Translations under genes and position numbers: made by a program
The notes under the pieces: model-generated
The model's database searches: none
Told to the model about the DNA's origin: nothing
What the model saw: only the letters and a program-made list of their open reading frames with translations
Origin: Rhodovastum atsumiense
GTDB taxonomy: Bacteria > Pseudomonadota > Alphaproteobacteria > Acetobacterales > Acetobacteraceae
Reading direction: 5' to 3'
Length of the DNA stretch: 52,582 nucleotides
Assembly: GCA_026225115.1 (NCBI GenBank)
Contig: JAMFSE010000064.1
Coordinates: forward strand, 1-52,582
In this document: one piece after another, positions 24,252 through 33,199 of the stretch
Position numbering within the stretch: position 1 is the stretch's first letter
Layout of the letters: every line of letters begins with the position of its first letter

Positions 24252-24947
24252 TTATGCAAGCGGGACAGGTTCGAATGGCGCGATGTCCGGCGGGCCGGCT
24301 GCGAAAAGCCAGACGGGGGGTGCGCTTGCCGAGAGCGTGATGACGGCGGCGCTGACGGTGGCGAAGCCGTCATCGGCGGGGATGTTCAGGGCGCTGGATT
24401 CCGGCGGGGAATTGTCGGCGAGCAATTCGGGCCAGGTTGCGGCTGGGGCGGCGTCAAATTTCGGCATATGGCGGGCGATGCGGGGGAGAATGAGGTCGTT
24501 GGGCTCGCCGGAGGTGATCATCCAGGTGCCTTGGGTGAGGATCTGTTTGGCCGGTGCGCCGGATTCCAGGCCGCGGCAGAGGATGGCGGAGGTAGCGTCG
24601 GCGATGACGAAGTTGAAGCTGCGGTAGGCGCCGGCATCGAGGGATTGGATTTTGGCGGCGGCGGCTTCGAGGTTTGATTCCGCGAGGGCGAGCAGCGGGA
24701 GTTCGCCGCGGCTGCGTTTGCCGGGGGCGGGGCCGAGCGTGCCGTGGCGGTTGAGGATGGCGGCCATCATGCCATGCTGGTTTAGCGCGAGCCAGGTGCC
24801 GCCCGCGGTGCGGTCGCGGCCGGCGGTGACGCCTGGGTATTCAGGCCAGTATTGGGCGGGCGGGTCCCAGGCGCGGTCGATGCGCTCGTCGCGGTTGGCG
24901 CCGATCAGGATGCCGCCCGGGGATATACGGAGAATGATGCTGCACAT
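24252..24947 (-). CDS. NRDE family protein (TANGO2-like)
   Basis: A 231-residue protein of the NRDE family: MCSIILRI at the start with Cys2, then GANRDERIDRAWDPP with the family-naming Asn-Arg-Asp-Glu, and GGTWLALNQHGMMAAILNR. The Cys2 start resembles that of N-terminal-nucleophile folds, but activity has not been established for the family, which is linked to heme or lipid handling. The ATG at 24947 is chosen to expose Cys2; the frame upstream runs through a B repeat and is not used. Confidence 0.88.
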   Translation of the reverse strand: MCSIILRISPGGILIGANRDERIDRAWDPPAQYWPEYPGVTAGRDRTAGGTWLALNQHGMMAAILNRHGTLGPAPGKRSRGELPLLALAESNLEAAAAKIQSLDAGAYRSFNFVIADATSAILCRGLESGAPAKQILTQGTWMITSGEPNDLILPRIARHMPKFDAAPAATWPELLADNSPPESSALNIPADDGFATVSAAVITLSASAPPVWLFAAGPPDIAPFEPVPLA

Positions 24948-24955
24948 TAAGCGTA

Positions 24956-24988
24956 AGATGGATTGCCGCGCTGCGCTCGCAATGACGG
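24956..24988. repeat. Family B repeat (B4)
   Basis: AGATGGATTGCCGCG...CTCGCAATGACGG. Its right end is two bases from the purB stop codon (24991-24993). Confidence 0.85.
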
Positions 24989-24990
24989 TT

Positions 24991-26322
24991 TCATGGGAAG
25001 ACTCGGGCAAAGAGCGTGTCTATTTCCGCGAGGTGGAGGTTGGGGTCCATGGCGGCGTCGATCTGGGCGGGGGTGATGCGGCCGGCGACTTCGGGGTCGG
25101 CCAGGAGGTTTTCACGGAAGTCGGCGGCGTCGGCATGGCCGAGCTTGGTCCAGGTGGCCATGGCGTTGCGTTGGACGATTGCGTAGGAATCCTCGCGCGA
25201 GATGCCGGCGCGGGTGAGCGCCAGCAGGACCTCGCCGGAATGCACGACGCCGCCGAGGCTTTCCAGATTGGCCAGCATTTGTTGCGGGTAGATCGTGAGT
25301 TTTTCCATCATGCCGGCAAGGCGGGCGAGGGCGAAGTCCAAGGTAACGGTGGCGTCCGGGGCGATGCCGCGCTCGACCGAGGAATGGCTGATGTCGCGTT
25401 CGTGCCAGAGGGTGACGTTTTCCAAGGCGGGAATGACGGCGGCGCGGACCAGCCGGGCGAGGCCGGTCAGGTTTTCCGAGAGGACCGGGTTGCGCTTATG
25501 GGGCATCGCGGATGAGCCCTTTTGGCCGGCGTGGAAGAATTCCTCGGCTTCGCGGACCTCCGAGCGCTGCAGGTGCCGCACCTCCGTTGCGAGGCGCTCG
25601 ATGCCGGACGCGATGACGGCGAGTGCGGCGAAGAAAGCGGCGTGGCGGTCGCGCGGGATGATCTGGGTGGAGATGGGTTCCGGGGCCAGGCCGAGTTTGG
25701 CTGCGACATAGTCCTCAACGCGGGGGTCGACATGGGCGAAGGTGCCGACGGCGCCGGAGATGGCGCAGGTGGCGATCTCGGCGCGGGCGGTGAGCAGGCG
25801 GGTGCGGTTGCGGGAGAATTCGGCGTAATGGCCGGCAAGTTTGAGGCCGAAGGAGGTGGGTTCGGCATGGATGCCGTGGCTGCGGCCGATGGTGATGGTG
25901 TGTTTGTGTTCGATGGCGCGGGTTTTAAGGGCGGCGAGGAGCGCATCGATATCGGTGAGGAGCAGGTCGGCGGCCTGGGTTAGCTGGACGGCGAGGCAGG
26001 TGTCGAGGACATCCGATGAGGTCAGGCCCTGGTGGACGAAGCGGCTGTCCTCGCCGATGTGGTCGGCGAGCCAGGTGAGGAAGGCGATGACGTCGTGGCG
26101 GGTGACGGATTCGATCTCATCGATGCGGGCGGTGTCAGCGGGGCTGAATTTTGCCATGGCGGCGTCGCCGCGGGTGCGGATGTTCTGGGCGGCTTCGGCC
26201 GGGATGGCGCCGAATTGGGCCATGGCTTCGCAGGCCAGCGCCTCGATTTCGAACCAGATGCGGTAGCGGTTTTCCGGCGACCAGATGGCGGCGGCCTGGG
26301 GCCTTGAGTAGCGGGGAATCAT
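24991..26322 (-). CDS. purB: Adenylosuccinate lyase
   Basis: A 443-residue purine-synthesis enzyme that removes fumarate from SAICAR and adenylosuccinate. The start MIPRYSRPQAAAIWS, the TSSDVLDTCLAVQL region, the catalytic His in RSHGIHAEPTSFG and the signature GSSAMPHKRNPVLSENL are all present. Length and ATG are normal for the family. It stands alone; a B repeat abuts its stop codon, and B and A repeats occupy the upstream gap. Confidence 0.96.
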   Translation of the reverse strand: MIPRYSRPQAAAIWSPENRYRIWFEIEALACEAMAQFGAIPAEAAQNIRTRGDAAMAKFSPADTARIDEIESVTRHDVIAFLTWLADHIGEDSRFVHQGLTSSDVLDTCLAVQLTQAADLLLTDIDALLAALKTRAIEHKHTITIGRSHGIHAEPTSFGLKLAGHYAEFSRNRTRLLTARAEIATCAISGAVGTFAHVDPRVEDYVAAKLGLAPEPISTQIIPRDRHAAFFAALAVIASGIERLATEVRHLQRSEVREAEEFFHAGQKGSSAMPHKRNPVLSENLTGLARLVRAAVIPALENVTLWHERDISHSSVERGIAPDATVTLDFALARLAGMMEKLTIYPQQMLANLESLGGVVHSGEVLLALTRAGISREDSYAIVQRNAMATWTKLGHADAADFRENLLADPEVAGRITPAQIDAAMDPNLHLAEIDTLFARVFP

Positions 26323-26396
26323 GAGGGCAAGGGCTCCGTGGGTATTACGTCGGTGTTACGGGACGGATTAGTCTTTGTCGGCGCGAGTTGCAAAGA

Positions 26397-26428
26397 AGAT
26401 GGATTGCCGCGCTTCGCTCGCAATGACG
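26397..26428. repeat. Family B repeat (B5)
   Basis: AGATGGATTGCCGCG...CTCGCAATGACG, the standard form, 45 bases before an A arm (A5). Confidence 0.85.
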
Positions 26429-26473
26429 ACTGTTGGGCGGGCAGGGGCTGTGACGGTGCCAACGCCCAACGCC

Positions 26474-26525
26474 CATATTAATAAAAGTTTTTTGCTTCTT
26501 TTTTTCAAAAAAGAAGTTCTTGCTT
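26474..26525. repeat. Family A repeat, single arm (A5)
   Basis: CCCATATTAATAAAAG, then GCTTCTTTTTTTC and AAAAAAGAAGTTCTTGC. The outer end faces the TerC-like gene. Confidence 0.85.
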
Positions 26526-26563
26526 ACGTTGACATGGCGTGCGGGCCGGGGCCACCAAGCGGT

Positions 26564-27166
26564 ATGGATTTTTCGCATGTCGCCGAGCTTTTTCCGGTTT
26601 TGCTGCAGGTATTGCTGATCGATCTGGTGTTGGCGGGCGATAATGCGGTGGTGATCGGGCTGGCGGTGAACGGGCTGCCGGCGTCGCAGCGGCGGATTGC
26701 GATCTGGGTCGGGATTGCCGGGGCCACCGCGGTGCGGATTGGCTTCGCGCTGGTGGCGCTGAAAATGCTGGCCATTATCGGCTTGACGCTGGCTGGCGGG
26801 ATATTGCTGCTCTGGGTGGTCTGGAAGTCGGCGCGGGAGTTGCGCGGTTCGGCGAATGAAGCGGCGGTGCCGAAGCCGAAGAGTCTGGCAAGCGCCATTT
26901 TTCGGATCATCGTGGCGGATATTTCGATGAGTCTGGATAATGTGCTGGCGGTCGCGGGCGCCGCGCGCAATCATCCGGCGGTGCTGGCGCTGGGGCTGCT
27001 GGTGTCGGTAGCGCTGATGGGGATTGCCGCCAACCTGGTGGCGAAGCTGCTGACGCGGTTTCGCTGGCTGGCCTGGGTTGGGTTGGCGATTGTGCTATAT
27101 GTGTCGTTGATGATGATTTATCAGGGCTCGTTCGAAGTTATCCATCATGTTGGCGCCCATTCATGA
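26564..27166 (+). CDS. TerC/YjbE family membrane protein
   Basis: A 200-residue protein with about six helices. Two acidic family motifs are seen in membrane segments: LVLAGDNAVVIGLAV near residue 22 and DISMSLDNVLAVAGAA near 116. The family is linked to metal ion (manganese) export or insertion of proteins; the role here is unproven. I prefer the ATG at 26564 (MDFSHVAELFP), matching homologues, over that at 26534. It overlaps mlaE by four bases (ATGA), so it is part of the phospholipid-transport operon. Confidence 0.85.
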   Translation: MDFSHVAELFPVLLQVLLIDLVLAGDNAVVIGLAVNGLPASQRRIAIWVGIAGATAVRIGFALVALKMLAIIGLTLAGGILLLWVVWKSARELRGSANEAAVPKPKSLASAIFRIIVADISMSLDNVLAVAGAARNHPAVLALGLLVSVALMGIAANLVAKLLTRFRWLAWVGLAIVLYVSLMMIYQGSFEVIHHVGAHS

Positions 27167-28269
27167 GCGTGGCGGCCGTGGACATGCGGGTGGAGGACGG
27201 GCGGGTTATCTTCTCCGGGCCGCTGGAGGTGAAGAGCATTGCCGCGGTCTGGCAACAGGCGATGGTTGCGGCAAAGCGGGGGCCGGGGCAGGCGCTGAAT
27301 ATCGATATTTCGGAATGCCCGCATGTGGATACCGCGGGTGCGACCTTGCTGCTGGCGATGGAACGGCTGCATGAGAGTGAAGTGAATCTGACCGGCGCCG
27401 ATGCGAAGGCGAGCGCGCTGATTGAACAGATGCGGCATATTATTCCGGCGGAGATGACTGAGAAGCAGGTGGTGGCGGCGCAGCGCGAGGCGGACAAGGC
27501 GCAGGCGGGGCCGGATTTGATGTCGATGCTGGAGACGCGGATCGCGTTTTTTGGCGAGACGGTGGTGGCGCTGATCGCGCTGCCGGCGAAGATGCGGTTT
27601 CTGCGCGGGTCGGATTTTGCGCATATCGCCGATAATGCCGGGCTGAAGGCGGCGCCGCTGGTGCTGATGCTCGGGTTTTTGATTGGGATGATTCTGGCGT
27701 TTCAATCGGCGATTCCGATGCGGCAGTTTGGCGCGGATTTATACGTTGCGAATCTGGTGGCTATTTCGCTGTTCCGGGAATTGGGGCCGCTGCTGGTGTC
27801 GGTGATCCTCGCCGGGCGCACGGGTTCCGCCTTTGCCGCCGAGCTTGGGACGATGAAGGTGAATGAGGAGGTGGCGGCGCTGACCACCATGGGGATCGAT
27901 CCTGAAACGATGCTGGTGCTGCCGCGGATTGCGGCGGCGGTGGCCGTGATGCCGGGACTTGTGATCTTGATGGACGTATCGGGCCTGATCGGCATGGGGG
28001 TGGTGCTGATGATTCTGGGCTTCCCGCCCAATGCGATCATCGCGCAGATTCTTTCCACAACCGGGCCGGCGGATTTTCTGCTGGGTCTATCAAAAGGGTT
28101 GGTGTTTGCGGCGGCGGTGGCGATGATCGGCTGCCGGGCGGGGCTGACCGCGGGGAACGGGCCGCGGGCGGTGGGCGAGGCGGCGACCTCTGCCGTGGTG
28201 GGCGGCATTGTGGCGACGGTTCTGCTGGACGGATTGTTCGCCGTGCTGACGTACAGGCTGGGTCTCTGA
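27163..28269 (+). CDS. mlaE: MlaE-type ABC permease with N-terminal STAS domain
   Basis: A 368-residue fusion. Residues 1-110 form a STAS domain (ALNIDISECPHVDTAGATLL), the counterpart of the separate MlaB protein in E. coli. Residues about 130-368 are the MlaE permease with five to six helices and the family motif FRELGPLLVSVILAGRTGSA, followed by ELGTMKVNEEVAAL. The complex moves phospholipids between the membranes. The start overlaps the TerC gene by four bases; mlaF begins two bases after the stop. Confidence 0.93.
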   Translation: MSVAAVDMRVEDGRVIFSGPLEVKSIAAVWQQAMVAAKRGPGQALNIDISECPHVDTAGATLLLAMERLHESEVNLTGADAKASALIEQMRHIIPAEMTEKQVVAAQREADKAQAGPDLMSMLETRIAFFGETVVALIALPAKMRFLRGSDFAHIADNAGLKAAPLVLMLGFLIGMILAFQSAIPMRQFGADLYVANLVAISLFRELGPLLVSVILAGRTGSAFAAELGTMKVNEEVAALTTMGIDPETMLVLPRIAAAVAVMPGLVILMDVSGLIGMGVVLMILGFPPNAIIAQILSTTGPADFLLGLSKGLVFAAAVAMIGCRAGLTAGNGPRAVGEAATSAVVGGIVATVLLDGLFAVLTYRLGL

Positions 28270-28271
28270 GG

Positions 28272-29051
28272 GTGGAGACTGCGCTGCCGCACGACGCCAA
28301 GGACGACGGTGTTGCCAGTGAGATTGTGGTGGCGGTGGATAATGTCGCGCAGGAATTCGGCAGCCGCACCATATTCAAGGATGTCAGTTTCAATATTCAT
28401 GCCGGCGAAGTGTTCGTGGTGCTGGGCGGCTCGGGTTGCGGGAAGTCGACACTGCTGAAGCAGATGATCGGGCTGCTGCCGCCGACCAGAGGGCGGATCA
28501 GCGTTTACGGGCATGACGTGGTGAATGAAACCGATGCGGTAAGATCGCAGATCGGGGTGATGTTTCAGTCCGGGGCGCTGTTTGGGTCGATGAACCTGCT
28601 AGAGAATATCATGCTTTCGCTGGCGGTGTTTACCGATTTGCCGCTGGCGGCGCGGGCGGAGATTGCGCGCGGCAAGCTGGCGATGGTTGGGCTGGCGGAT
28701 GCGGCGCTGCGGCTGCCGGCAGAGATTTCCGGCGGCATGGCCAAGCGCGCGGCGATTGCGCGGGCGCTGGTGCTGGACCCGCCGATATTGTTTTTGGACG
28801 AGCCTTCGGCCGGCCTGGACCCGATAACCTCGGCCGGGTTGGATAAATTGATCCTGGATTTGCGGGATACGCTGGGGGCGACGTTTGTGGTGGTGACGCA
28901 TGAGCTGCAATCGATTCTGGCGATTTCCGATCGTTGCATCATGCTGGACCGGGAGGCGCAGGGAATGATCGCGTTGGGACAGCCGAAAGACTTGAAGGCG
29001 CAAAGCACCGAGCCGGTGGTGCGCGCCTTCTTCAACCGGGAGACGATGTAA
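28272..29051 (+). CDS. mlaF: MlaF-type ABC transporter ATPase
   Basis: A 259-residue ATPase driving the phospholipid transporter. Walker A is GGSGCGKST at 52-60, the ABC signature is SGGMAKRAAIARAL, Walker B is ILFLDEPSAGLDP, and VTHELQSILAISDR holds the switch histidine. The start is GTG at 28272, preceded by the mlaE stop with GTCTCTGAG; there is no ATG in a suitable place. The stop overlaps the mlaD ATG by one base. Confidence 0.94.
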   Translation: METALPHDAKDDGVASEIVVAVDNVAQEFGSRTIFKDVSFNIHAGEVFVVLGGSGCGKSTLLKQMIGLLPPTRGRISVYGHDVVNETDAVRSQIGVMFQSGALFGSMNLLENIMLSLAVFTDLPLAARAEIARGKLAMVGLADAALRLPAEISGGMAKRAAIARALVLDPPILFLDEPSAGLDPITSAGLDKLILDLRDTLGATFVVVTHELQSILAISDRCIMLDREAQGMIALGQPKDLKAQSTEPVVRAFFNRETM

Positions 29052-30040
29052 TGGCTTCAAGAAATGCGGCGTTTCGCGTCGGCATGTTCGTGGTTGCCGG
29101 TATTATTGGGCTGCTGGCGCTGGTTTTTTTTCTCTCAGGGTCGGCGCTGCATCCGGGAATTAAATTCGAGACCTATTTTCAGGAGTCCGTACAGGGGCTG
29201 GACGTTGGGACGGCGGTGAAATTCCGCGGCGTGACCATTGGCGCGATTACCGAAATCGGCTTGGTGACTGCTGAATATCCGCCGCCTGATGGAACGAAAA
29301 ACGAGAAGGTCTATCGGCAGGTGGTGGTCCGGTTTCAGGTCGATCCGCGCAAAATCGGCACCGCAGTCAATATCAAATCTGCCATTGCGCATGGTTTGCG
29401 CGTGCAGATTGCGCCGCAAGGCATTACCGGTCTGGCCTATATGGAGCTGACGTTTGTTCCGACTTCGCAATATCCGATCCCGACCGAGCCCTGGACGCCG
29501 GATTCGCCGGTGCTGCCTTCGATACCGAGCACGCTGACCCAGGTGCAGGATGCGGCGACGCAGATACTGTCTTCGTTCAGCAAGGTGGATTTCGGCAAGG
29601 TGATCAATGAGGTTTCACAGTTGACCGCGTCGCTGGATCAGGAGGTGACGGCCGGGGATGCGCATCAGGCCTTGGCAAATGCCAATGCGCTGCTCGGCAA
29701 TTTGCGAACGCAGATGCAGGCGGCGGATTTGGCGGGGACGACGGCGGCGGTGCGCAATCTGGCGGATGGGGCGCAGACGAAGCAGATTATCAGCCAGCTG
29801 AACCAGACGACGCAGCAGCTGAGCAAGATGAGCGCGCAATTACCGGCGCTGGTTGCGTCGTCGCAGGCGACGATCAACCAGGCCAGTGAAACGACCGCGG
29901 ATCTGCAGGCGGAAATGATACCGGTGTTGCAGAATTTACAGGCGGCAACGGCAAGCTTGAACGAATTGACGCAGCGGCTGAAAGGGAACCCCGCCCAGGT
30001 TCTGCTGGGTGCGCAGCCGCCGCCGGAGGATAAGCCATGA
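29051..30040 (+). CDS. mlaD: MlaD-type MCE-domain substrate-binding protein
   Basis: A 329-residue inner-membrane-anchored lipid-binding protein. The single N-terminal helix is GMFVVAGIIGLLALVFFLSG (about 11-30), then an MCE domain (SVQGLDVGTAVKFRGVTIG, GITGLAYMELTF) and a long helical C-terminus (about 175-310) rich in Gln, Thr and Ala, longer than E. coli MlaD and like the Mce/PqiB kind. Helical tails in this superfamily make a tunnel across the periplasm. It sits between mlaF and the lipoprotein gene with overlaps on both sides. Confidence 0.93.
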   Translation: MASRNAAFRVGMFVVAGIIGLLALVFFLSGSALHPGIKFETYFQESVQGLDVGTAVKFRGVTIGAITEIGLVTAEYPPPDGTKNEKVYRQVVVRFQVDPRKIGTAVNIKSAIAHGLRVQIAPQGITGLAYMELTFVPTSQYPIPTEPWTPDSPVLPSIPSTLTQVQDAATQILSSFSKVDFGKVINEVSQLTASLDQEVTAGDAHQALANANALLGNLRTQMQAADLAGTTAAVRNLADGAQTKQIISQLNQTTQQLSKMSAQLPALVASSQATINQASETTADLQAEMIPVLQNLQAATASLNELTQRLKGNPAQVLLGAQPPPEDKP

Positions 30041-30633
30041 AACGCCGTATGATTGTTGCAGCGCCGGTATTGCTGGCGGGATGTTCGTCGCTTTTGCCGA
30101 AGCAGAAATATATCGCGCAGGTGAGCTGGCCGTTGAACCCGCAGCCGCCGGCGAGTTCGGCCGCGAATACGGCTGGCAAGGTGGTGCTGTTGCGTGGGCT
30201 GGGTGCGGGGCCGGGTATGAACAGCCAGGGGATTCAGATCCTGCAGGCGGACGGCAGTGTTTCCAGCAGTTACTATAATACCTGGGCGGTGGCGCCGGCG
30301 GATGCGGCAACCGAGGTGCTGGCGGCCTGGCTGACGGCGAGCGGGGCATTCAGCGCTGTGGTCTCGCCCGGCAGCCGGCTGACGGCGAATTTAATTGTTG
30401 AAGGCGAGTTGTCGGAGTTGTTGAGCGACCAAAGCGCGGGGGAGGCGAAGGCGGCGCTGACGCTGGTGGTAATTCAGAATTTGAACGGGAATACGCGACC
30501 GCTGGCGCAGCAGCGAATTGTTGGGATCGCGAAGTTGGGCGGGACGGATTACGCGGCGCAGGTGGCGGCGCAGAATGCGGCGTTGGCGGATGCGATGCGG
30601 CAGGCTGTGAGTTTGATAAGTAGATTCAGTTGA
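30037..30633 (+). CDS. ABC-type transport auxiliary lipoprotein (PqiC/DUF330-like)
   Basis: A 198-residue lipoprotein with the lipobox PVLLAGCSSLLP at 10-21 (Cys16). The mature part follows the pattern of auxiliary lipoproteins coded at the end of MCE operons (LLRGLGAGPGMNSQGIQIL, ATEVLAAWLTASGAFSAVV). It overlaps mlaD by four bases (ATGA). Expected at the outer membrane, where it would accept or pass on lipid; this is inferred from its operon. Confidence 0.88.
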   Translation: MKRRMIVAAPVLLAGCSSLLPKQKYIAQVSWPLNPQPPASSAANTAGKVVLLRGLGAGPGMNSQGIQILQADGSVSSSYYNTWAVAPADAATEVLAAWLTASGAFSAVVSPGSRLTANLIVEGELSELLSDQSAGEAKAALTLVVIQNLNGNTRPLAQQRIVGIAKLGGTDYAAQVAAQNAALADAMRQAVSLISRFS

Positions 30634-30637
30634 GGTG

Positions 30638-30865
30638 AAGCAATTCTTTTTGTGAACAAAAAGAAGCGGGCCGCCGGTGCGGCAAAACAACTTTTTTAAT
30701 CTGGGGCGGGGGCGTTGGTGGCATCGCGTCTCTGACATTAAGAAAGAGGGTGGGGTAGCGGAGCTACCCCCACCCTACGAGCTTGGGCGTTGGTGGCGAC
30801 ACAGCCCATGGCCCGGAATAACAAAAGTTTTTTGCGCCGCTTTTTTCAAAAAAGCGGCTGCTTTC
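30638..30865. repeat. Family A repeat, inverted pair with C repeat in core (A6)
   Basis: Left arm 30638-30707 (GAAGCAATTCTTTTTG, AACAAAAAGAAGCGGG, GC-rich insert, CTTTTTTAATCTGGGG); right arm 30803-30865 (CCCGGAATAACAAAAG, GCGCCGCTTTTTTC, AAAAAAGCGGCTGC). A complete C palindrome lies in the core. The right end directly abuts the SDR stop codon, the left end begins five bases after the lipoprotein stop. Confidence 0.85.
30748..30780. repeat. Family C repeat (C2) inside A6
   Basis: GGGTGGGGTAGCG then GAGCTACCCCCACCC and TACGA, an almost perfect palindrome. Nested within an A pair. Confidence 0.85.
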
Positions 30866-31642
30866 CTAGGCTGGTTTTCTTTTCACGTTATTGAAGATCG
30901 ACTTCGGCATCAGGTTGCCGATGCGGGCACCGATGCTGAACCAGTAAGGGAAGGTGATGTGGGTTTTGTTGGCGGCGAGGCCGGCGCGGATTTTTGCGGC
31001 GGCTTCGCCGGCGTCGATGATGCCGGGCATTTTGTAGGGGTTGGCGGCGGTCATGGGCGTGTGGATGAAGCCGGGGCGGACCAGGGTGAGGGCAATGCCG
31101 TCTTTGGCGAGGTTGGGGGCGGAGGCGGAGACCCAGAAATCCAGCGCGGCTTTGGCGGCGGAGTAGCTGGGAGTTGTGGGAAGCGCGATGAGGCCGGCGA
31201 TGGAGCCGATGAAGGCGATGCGGCCGCGATTGCCGTTGGGGCCGACGGGTTGTTGGGACATGGCGGCGATGGCGGGCAAAGCGGTGTTCAGGGCGCCGTC
31301 GATATTGGTGGCGAAAATGGAACGGATGTTTGCGGGGGCTTCGGCATTGGCGTGGCCGGGGCCGGCGGAGATGCCGGCGTTGGCGATGACGAGGTCGAGC
31401 GGGCCGGCGTTGGTGATCCAGTTTTGCATGGCTTCGGGGTCGGTGACGTCGGCCTTGGTGGTGTGGGCGGTGGCGCCGAGATTGCGGCAGGTGGTGGCGG
31501 CCTCGGCGAGGCGGGCGGCGTCGCGGCCGGTGAGGTGGAGGGTAACGTCAGGGTGGGCGTAGGCGATGGCCAGCGCGCGGCCGAGACCGCTGGAGGCGCC
31601 GGTGATGGCGATATGGGTATATTGGCTGGGGCGTGCGGGCAT
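30866..31642 (-). CDS. SDR-family oxidoreductase
   Basis: A 258-residue short-chain dehydrogenase with TGASSGLGRALAIAYA at the NAD(P)-binding fold, NAG in VIANAGISAG, and the catalytic set IGSIAGL...YSAAKAAL. The C-terminus TPMTAANPYKMPGIIDAGEA and PYWFSIGARIGNLMPKSIF resembles fatty-acyl or sugar SDRs of the 'DltE-like' kind, but the substrate is unknown. Divergent from yicC across 38 bases. The stop codon touches A6. Confidence 0.88.
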   Translation of the reverse strand: MPARPSQYTHIAITGASSGLGRALAIAYAHPDVTLHLTGRDAARLAEAATTCRNLGATAHTTKADVTDPEAMQNWITNAGPLDLVIANAGISAGPGHANAEAPANIRSIFATNIDGALNTALPAIAAMSQQPVGPNGNRGRIAFIGSIAGLIALPTTPSYSAAKAALDFWVSASAPNLAKDGIALTLVRPGFIHTPMTAANPYKMPGIIDAGEAAAKIRAGLAANKTHITFPYWFSIGARIGNLMPKSIFNNVKRKPA

Positions 31643-31680
31643 ATGGGCAGGGTATCATCTGGCTGCTATGACGCCACCCC

Positions 31681-32613
31681 ATGGGAAATAACGCAGAAAA
31701 CAAAATTAAACCGGGTCTGGCATCGATGACGGGGTTTGCGCGGTCGCAGGGCGAGGTGATCGGCGACGGCGGCGCCATCGCCTGGATCTGGGAATTGCGC
31801 AGCGTGAACGGCCGGGGGCTGGATTTGAAGCTGCGACTGCCCTCCGGGTTGGACGGGCTGGAGCCGGGGATGCGGGATGCGGCGACGAAGCTGCTGAAGC
31901 GGGGGAATGTTTCCGGGACGTTGAGCATCAAGCGCGAGGCGGTGAGCGGGTTGACCGCGGATATGGCGGCGCTGGAGCGGGTGAAAGCGCTTGCAATTGA
32001 GCTGGCGGATAGCATCCCCGGCGCCTTGCCGCCGAGGGCCGAGGCGCTGCTGGCGCTGCCCGGGGTGATGCGGAACCTGGGCGCGCAGGATGACAGCGCG
32101 GCGCTGCAGGCGGCGCTGCAAACGGCGGTGCGGACCGGCTATGCCGAGGCACTGGATGGGCTGGTGGCGGCCCGCGCCGGCGAAGGCGCCAGGCTGCAGG
32201 AGATTGTGGACGCGCAGCTGGATGAGATTGCGGCTTTGCATGCGGAGGCGCTGGCCGAGGCGGCCGGGCAGCCGGCTTTACACAGGGCGCGGCTGATGGG
32301 GCAGCTTGCGGAGATTATGGGATCGGCGCCGGGCCTGCCGGAAGAGCGGATTGCGCAGGAGGTGGCGTTGCTGGCGACCAAGAGCGATGTGCGCGAAGAG
32401 CTGGACCGGCTGACATCGCATATCGCGGCGGCAAGGGTGCTGGTGGCAGAGGCCTCCGGGGTTGGGCGAAAACTCGATTTTCTGGTGCAGGAATTCAATC
32501 GGGAAGTGAATACGCTTTGCAGCAAGTCGGTTTCATTGCCGTTGACGGCGATTGGGCTGCGGCTGAAGGCGGTGGTGGAGCAGCTGCGCGAACAGGTGGC
32601 GAATATTGAATAA
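31681..32613 (+). CDS. YicC family endoribonuclease-like protein
   Basis: A 310-residue protein of the YicC family. Family marks: SMTGFARSQG near the N-terminus, WELRSVNGRGLDLKLRLP, the C-terminal IGRKLDFLVQE-like VGRKLDFLVQEFNREVNTLC and final LKAVVEQLREQVANIE. YicC of E. coli is an RNase. Position directly before gmk, as here with an 8-base overlap, is usual for the family. The start at 31681 is not supported by a strong ribosome site; the internal ATG at 31726 is an alternative. Confidence 0.92.
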   Translation: MGNNAENKIKPGLASMTGFARSQGEVIGDGGAIAWIWELRSVNGRGLDLKLRLPSGLDGLEPGMRDAATKLLKRGNVSGTLSIKREAVSGLTADMAALERVKALAIELADSIPGALPPRAEALLALPGVMRNLGAQDDSAALQAALQTAVRTGYAEALDGLVAARAGEGARLQEIVDAQLDEIAALHAEALAEAAGQPALHRARLMGQLAEIMGSAPGLPEERIAQEVALLATKSDVREELDRLTSHIAAARVLVAEASGVGRKLDFLVQEFNREVNTLCSKSVSLPLTAIGLRLKAVVEQLREQVANIE

Positions 32614-33199
32614 TCCGGCAAACCGGCGCGGGCTTTGCCTGGTGCTGGCGGCACCCTCGGGGGCGGGGAAGACCTCGCTGTCGCGGGCGCTGCTGGCGGA
32701 GGATTCGGGGCTGGCGCTTTCCGTGAGTGTGACGACGCGGGCGCCACGGATGGGCGAGGTTGAAGGCAAGCATTACTATTTTGTCGATCAGGACACATTC
32801 GACGGCATGGTCGCGAATGATGCGCTGCTGGAACATGCGCATGTGTTCGGGCGGTCTTATGGGACGCCGCGGGTGCCGGTGGAGACGATGCTGGGGCAGG
32901 GCAGGGACGTGTTGTTCGACATCGATTGGCAGGGTTTCCGGCAATTACGCGAGGCAATGCCGGGGGATGTGGTCGGGGTGTTTATCCGGCCGCCATCGCT
33001 GCAGGCGCTGGAGATGCGGCTGCTCGGGCGGGGTGATACGCCCGAACAGATCGAGCGGCGGATGTCGCATGCCGAGGCAGAAATGAGTCACGGGAAAGAA
33101 TTCGACTTTCTGGTGGAGAATAACGATTTCGCAACGGCGCTGGAGGATTTAAGGGCGATCTTGCGGGCGAGCCGGCTGGCGAGTTTTCGGCAGGCGTAA
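32606..33199 (+). CDS. gmk: Guanylate kinase
   Basis: A 197-residue enzyme that phosphorylates GMP to GDP. P-loop AAPSGAGKTSLSR at about 15-27; GMP-binding SVSVTTRAPRMGEVEGKHYY; VLFDIDWQGFRQL near 107-119. The start is TTG at 32606, inside the yicC stop region (8-base overlap); no ATG exists near enough, and the first residues fit the family. This suggests translational coupling with yicC. Confidence 0.95.
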   Translation: MNNPANRRGLCLVLAAPSGAGKTSLSRALLAEDSGLALSVSVTTRAPRMGEVEGKHYYFVDQDTFDGMVANDALLEHAHVFGRSYGTPRVPVETMLGQGRDVLFDIDWQGFRQLREAMPGDVVGVFIRPPSLQALEMRLLGRGDTPEQIERRMSHAEAEMSHGKEFDFLVENNDFATALEDLRAILRASRLASFRQA

